This document shows positions 6,368 to 7,555 of a stretch of 7,555 nucleotides of DNA, one piece after another. Both the position numbers and the translations under genes were made by a program. The notes below the pieces were generated by a model that saw nothing but the letters and a program-made list of their open reading frames with translations, was not told the DNA's origin and searched no databases. Source of the DNA: an uncultured delta proteobacterium (GTDB lineage: Bacteria > Myxococcota_A > Bradymonadia > REDH01); contig CAIQPA010000374.1 of the NCBI GenBank assembly GCA_903873545.1, forward strand, positions 1 through 7,555. Direction: 5' to 3'. The first letter of the stretch is position 1; every line of letters starts with the position of its first letter.

Positions 6368-7555
6368 ATGAGGCGCGGAAACCGCAGCAGGCTGAGCACC
6401 ATCTGCGCGCTGATTGTGGCGCTCCTTTGTTCAGGCTGCGACAGCCCCGAACAGGCCCTCATCGACGAGGCTGGAAGCGGCACAGGCAGCGGCTCCGGCG
6501 AAGGCTCCGGAGGCGCCACCTGCTGGGTCGCCAGCCGCTCCGGCCTCTGCCCCGAACAGCCCCGCGGCAGCAGCCCCAGCGACTGCCCGAGCGGCCGCAT
6601 CTTTGAAGGCTCCGGCTTCGCGCCGGCCACCGGCACCTGCCAGCCCCACCTCCCCGACTGGGACTGCCCTGAGGGTTGGTCCGCGGTGCCGGCCCTGACT
6701 GACGGCTCCGGCGCCGAAAACCCGCCCGATGGGCTGCCCCAGTTCAACCGCTGCGAGCCGCCACCGCTCCCCGCCGACTGCCCTGCCGGCACCTTCGCCC
6801 GCCTCGGCTCCACAACCTGCCAGCCGCTCGGCACCGCCTGCCCCAGCGAAGCAGATCGGTGGCCCGCCGAAGCCACCCTCCGCGCTCTCGCGCCGACCTT
6901 CACCGGCCCCATCGTCTACGTCGCCTCAGATGGCGCCGCAGACGGCACCGGCACCCGCCAGAGCCCCCGTCCGCTCGGCGCGGCAGCCATCCGCGCCGCC
7001 CAAACGGGGCTCGTCGCGCTCGCGCTCGGCACCTACAACACGCCGGTCCGGCTCGACCGCAGCGTCGCCCTCGTCGGCGCCTGTGTGAGCGGTACCACCC
7101 TCTCCGCCGACCAGCCCTCCGACAACGCCGGCGTCGTCGACCTCTCCTCCGGGGCCCCCGCCGCACTCGCCAACCTCTCCATCACGGGCGAGCGGCCCGG
7201 TATCTGGATCCGCGGCACCCTCCAGCAGCCACACCTCCTCTCCGACCTCGAGCTGCGCGACACCCGCCAGCACGCCATCGTCGGCAACGCCCCGCAGGCC
7301 GTCGAACTCCGCCGCATCCGCGTTGCCGGCGTCCGTCCCCGCGCGAGCGACGGCTTCGCTGGCCGCGGCATCGAGTTCACAGCCGGCGCGCAGGTCACCC
7401 TCTCCGAGCTCGACCTCTCGGGCGCCGACCTGGTCGGCCTCCTTGTCGCCGACGACGGCACCACGCTCACCGCCGACCGCCTCTACCTCCACGACATGGC
7501 GCCCAATCCCAGCTCCACGGGCGGCTCCGGATTCGCGGTCGTGAACAAGGCCGTC
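6368..7555 (+). CDS. Cys-rich beta-helix lipoprotein, second paralog, 3'-truncated
   Basis: An uninterrupted frame runs from ATG 6368 to the last base of the window (396 codons, no stop), so the C-terminus is missing. The product begins MRRGNRSRL, then a hydrophobic stretch (ICALIVALLCSG) and Cys24 as the probable lipidation site, followed by Asp. The linker (35-49) is Gly/Ser-rich. Residues 52-158 carry nine Cys (52, 61, 73, 91, 100, 129, 138, 151, 158) with the same spacing and motifs (GLCPEQPRGS, DWDCPEGWSAVP, RCEPP, CPSEADRW) as the upstream gene. Residues 184-240 (YVASDGAADGTGT, then LGTYNTPVRLDRSVALVGAC) fit the DUF1565-like beginning of a beta-helix, and GRGIEFTAGAQVTLSELDL with LVADDGTTLTADRLYL show the repeats starting. 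It is clearly a paralog from tandem duplication. Its entry segment lacks the CTRAEPC cysteine pair of the first copy. Function is unknown; an exported, envelope-anchored binding or structural protein is inferred. Confidence 0.9.
   Translation, partial: MRRGNRSRLSTICALIVALLCSGCDSPEQALIDEAGSGTGSGSGEGSGGATCWVASRSGLCPEQPRGSSPSDCPSGRIFEGSGFAPATGTCQPHLPDWDCPEGWSAVPALTDGSGAENPPDGLPQFNRCEPPPLPADCPAGTFARLGSTTCQPLGTACPSEADRWPAEATLRALAPTFTGPIVYVASDGAADGTGTRQSPRPLGAAAIRAAQTGLVALALGTYNTPVRLDRSVALVGACVSGTTLSADQPSDNAGVVDLSSGAPAALANLSITGERPGIWIRGTLQQPHLLSDLELRDTRQHAIVGNAPQAVELRRIRVAGVRPRASDGFAGRGIEFTAGAQVTLSELDLSGADLVGLLVADDGTTLTADRLYLHDMAPNPSSTGGSGFAVVNKAV

Noticed and set aside
5962..6912. Open frame of 316 codons on the minus strand across the gap between the two paralogs
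   Set aside because: It covers the ends of two sense genes with clear ribosome site and paralogy evidence, and its product shows no recognisable motif.
6926..7492. Open frame of 188 codons on the minus strand near the right edge
   Set aside because: It is opposite the second beta-helix gene, whose sense frame has strong homology to its neighbour. The Gly/Asp/Val-rich product is a shadow.

Overview
The window comes from a very GC-rich bacterial chromosome in which most codons end in G or C. It is dense with predicted lipoproteins that carry Ala/Pro or Gly/Ser linkers, Cys-rich modules and beta-helix repeats. That style is typical of Myxococcota and related (former delta-) proteobacteria. This placement is inferred from protein style alone, because there is no rRNA or marker gene here. 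I see no tRNA, rRNA, CRISPR array, insertion sequence, attachment site or replication origin.

Layout: (1) The left edge holds the 3' part of an APC-superfamily amino-acid permease (2-1030, +). (2) A two-gene minus-strand operon meets it tail to tail. Its upstream gene (2103-3299) encodes a lipoprotein resembling the LIC_10091 family, which has a methyltransferase-like fold and no known function. Its downstream gene (1027-2106) encodes a lipoprotein with a formylglycine-generating-enzyme/SUMF1-type domain. The two genes overlap by 4 bases (ATGA), and the SUMF1 gene and the permease share the four bases CTAG for their stop codons. (3) A 181-bp divergent intergenic region (3300-3480) follows, containing a 16-bp near-palindrome. 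(4) Two tandem paralogous plus-strand genes follow, at 3481-6270 and 6368 to beyond 7555. Both encode lipoproteins with a Gly/Ser linker, a nine-cysteine module, a DUF1565-like entry segment and a right-handed parallel beta-helix. The second is cut by the right edge. It has no stop codon in the window, so it is easy to miss.

All four genes right of the permease appear to encode exported lipoproteins, so the window looks like a cell-envelope locus. None has a function that the sequence settles. The SUMF1-like protein lacks the first of the two copper/catalytic cysteines of true formylglycine-generating enzymes, so it is more likely a structural or binding protein than an activator of sulfatases. 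The most distinctive signal is the Cys-rich module shared by the two beta-helix paralogs: nine cysteines whose spacing is identical in seven of eight intervals. The large complete paralog also contains a regular repeat of about 55 residues with an asparagine ladder.
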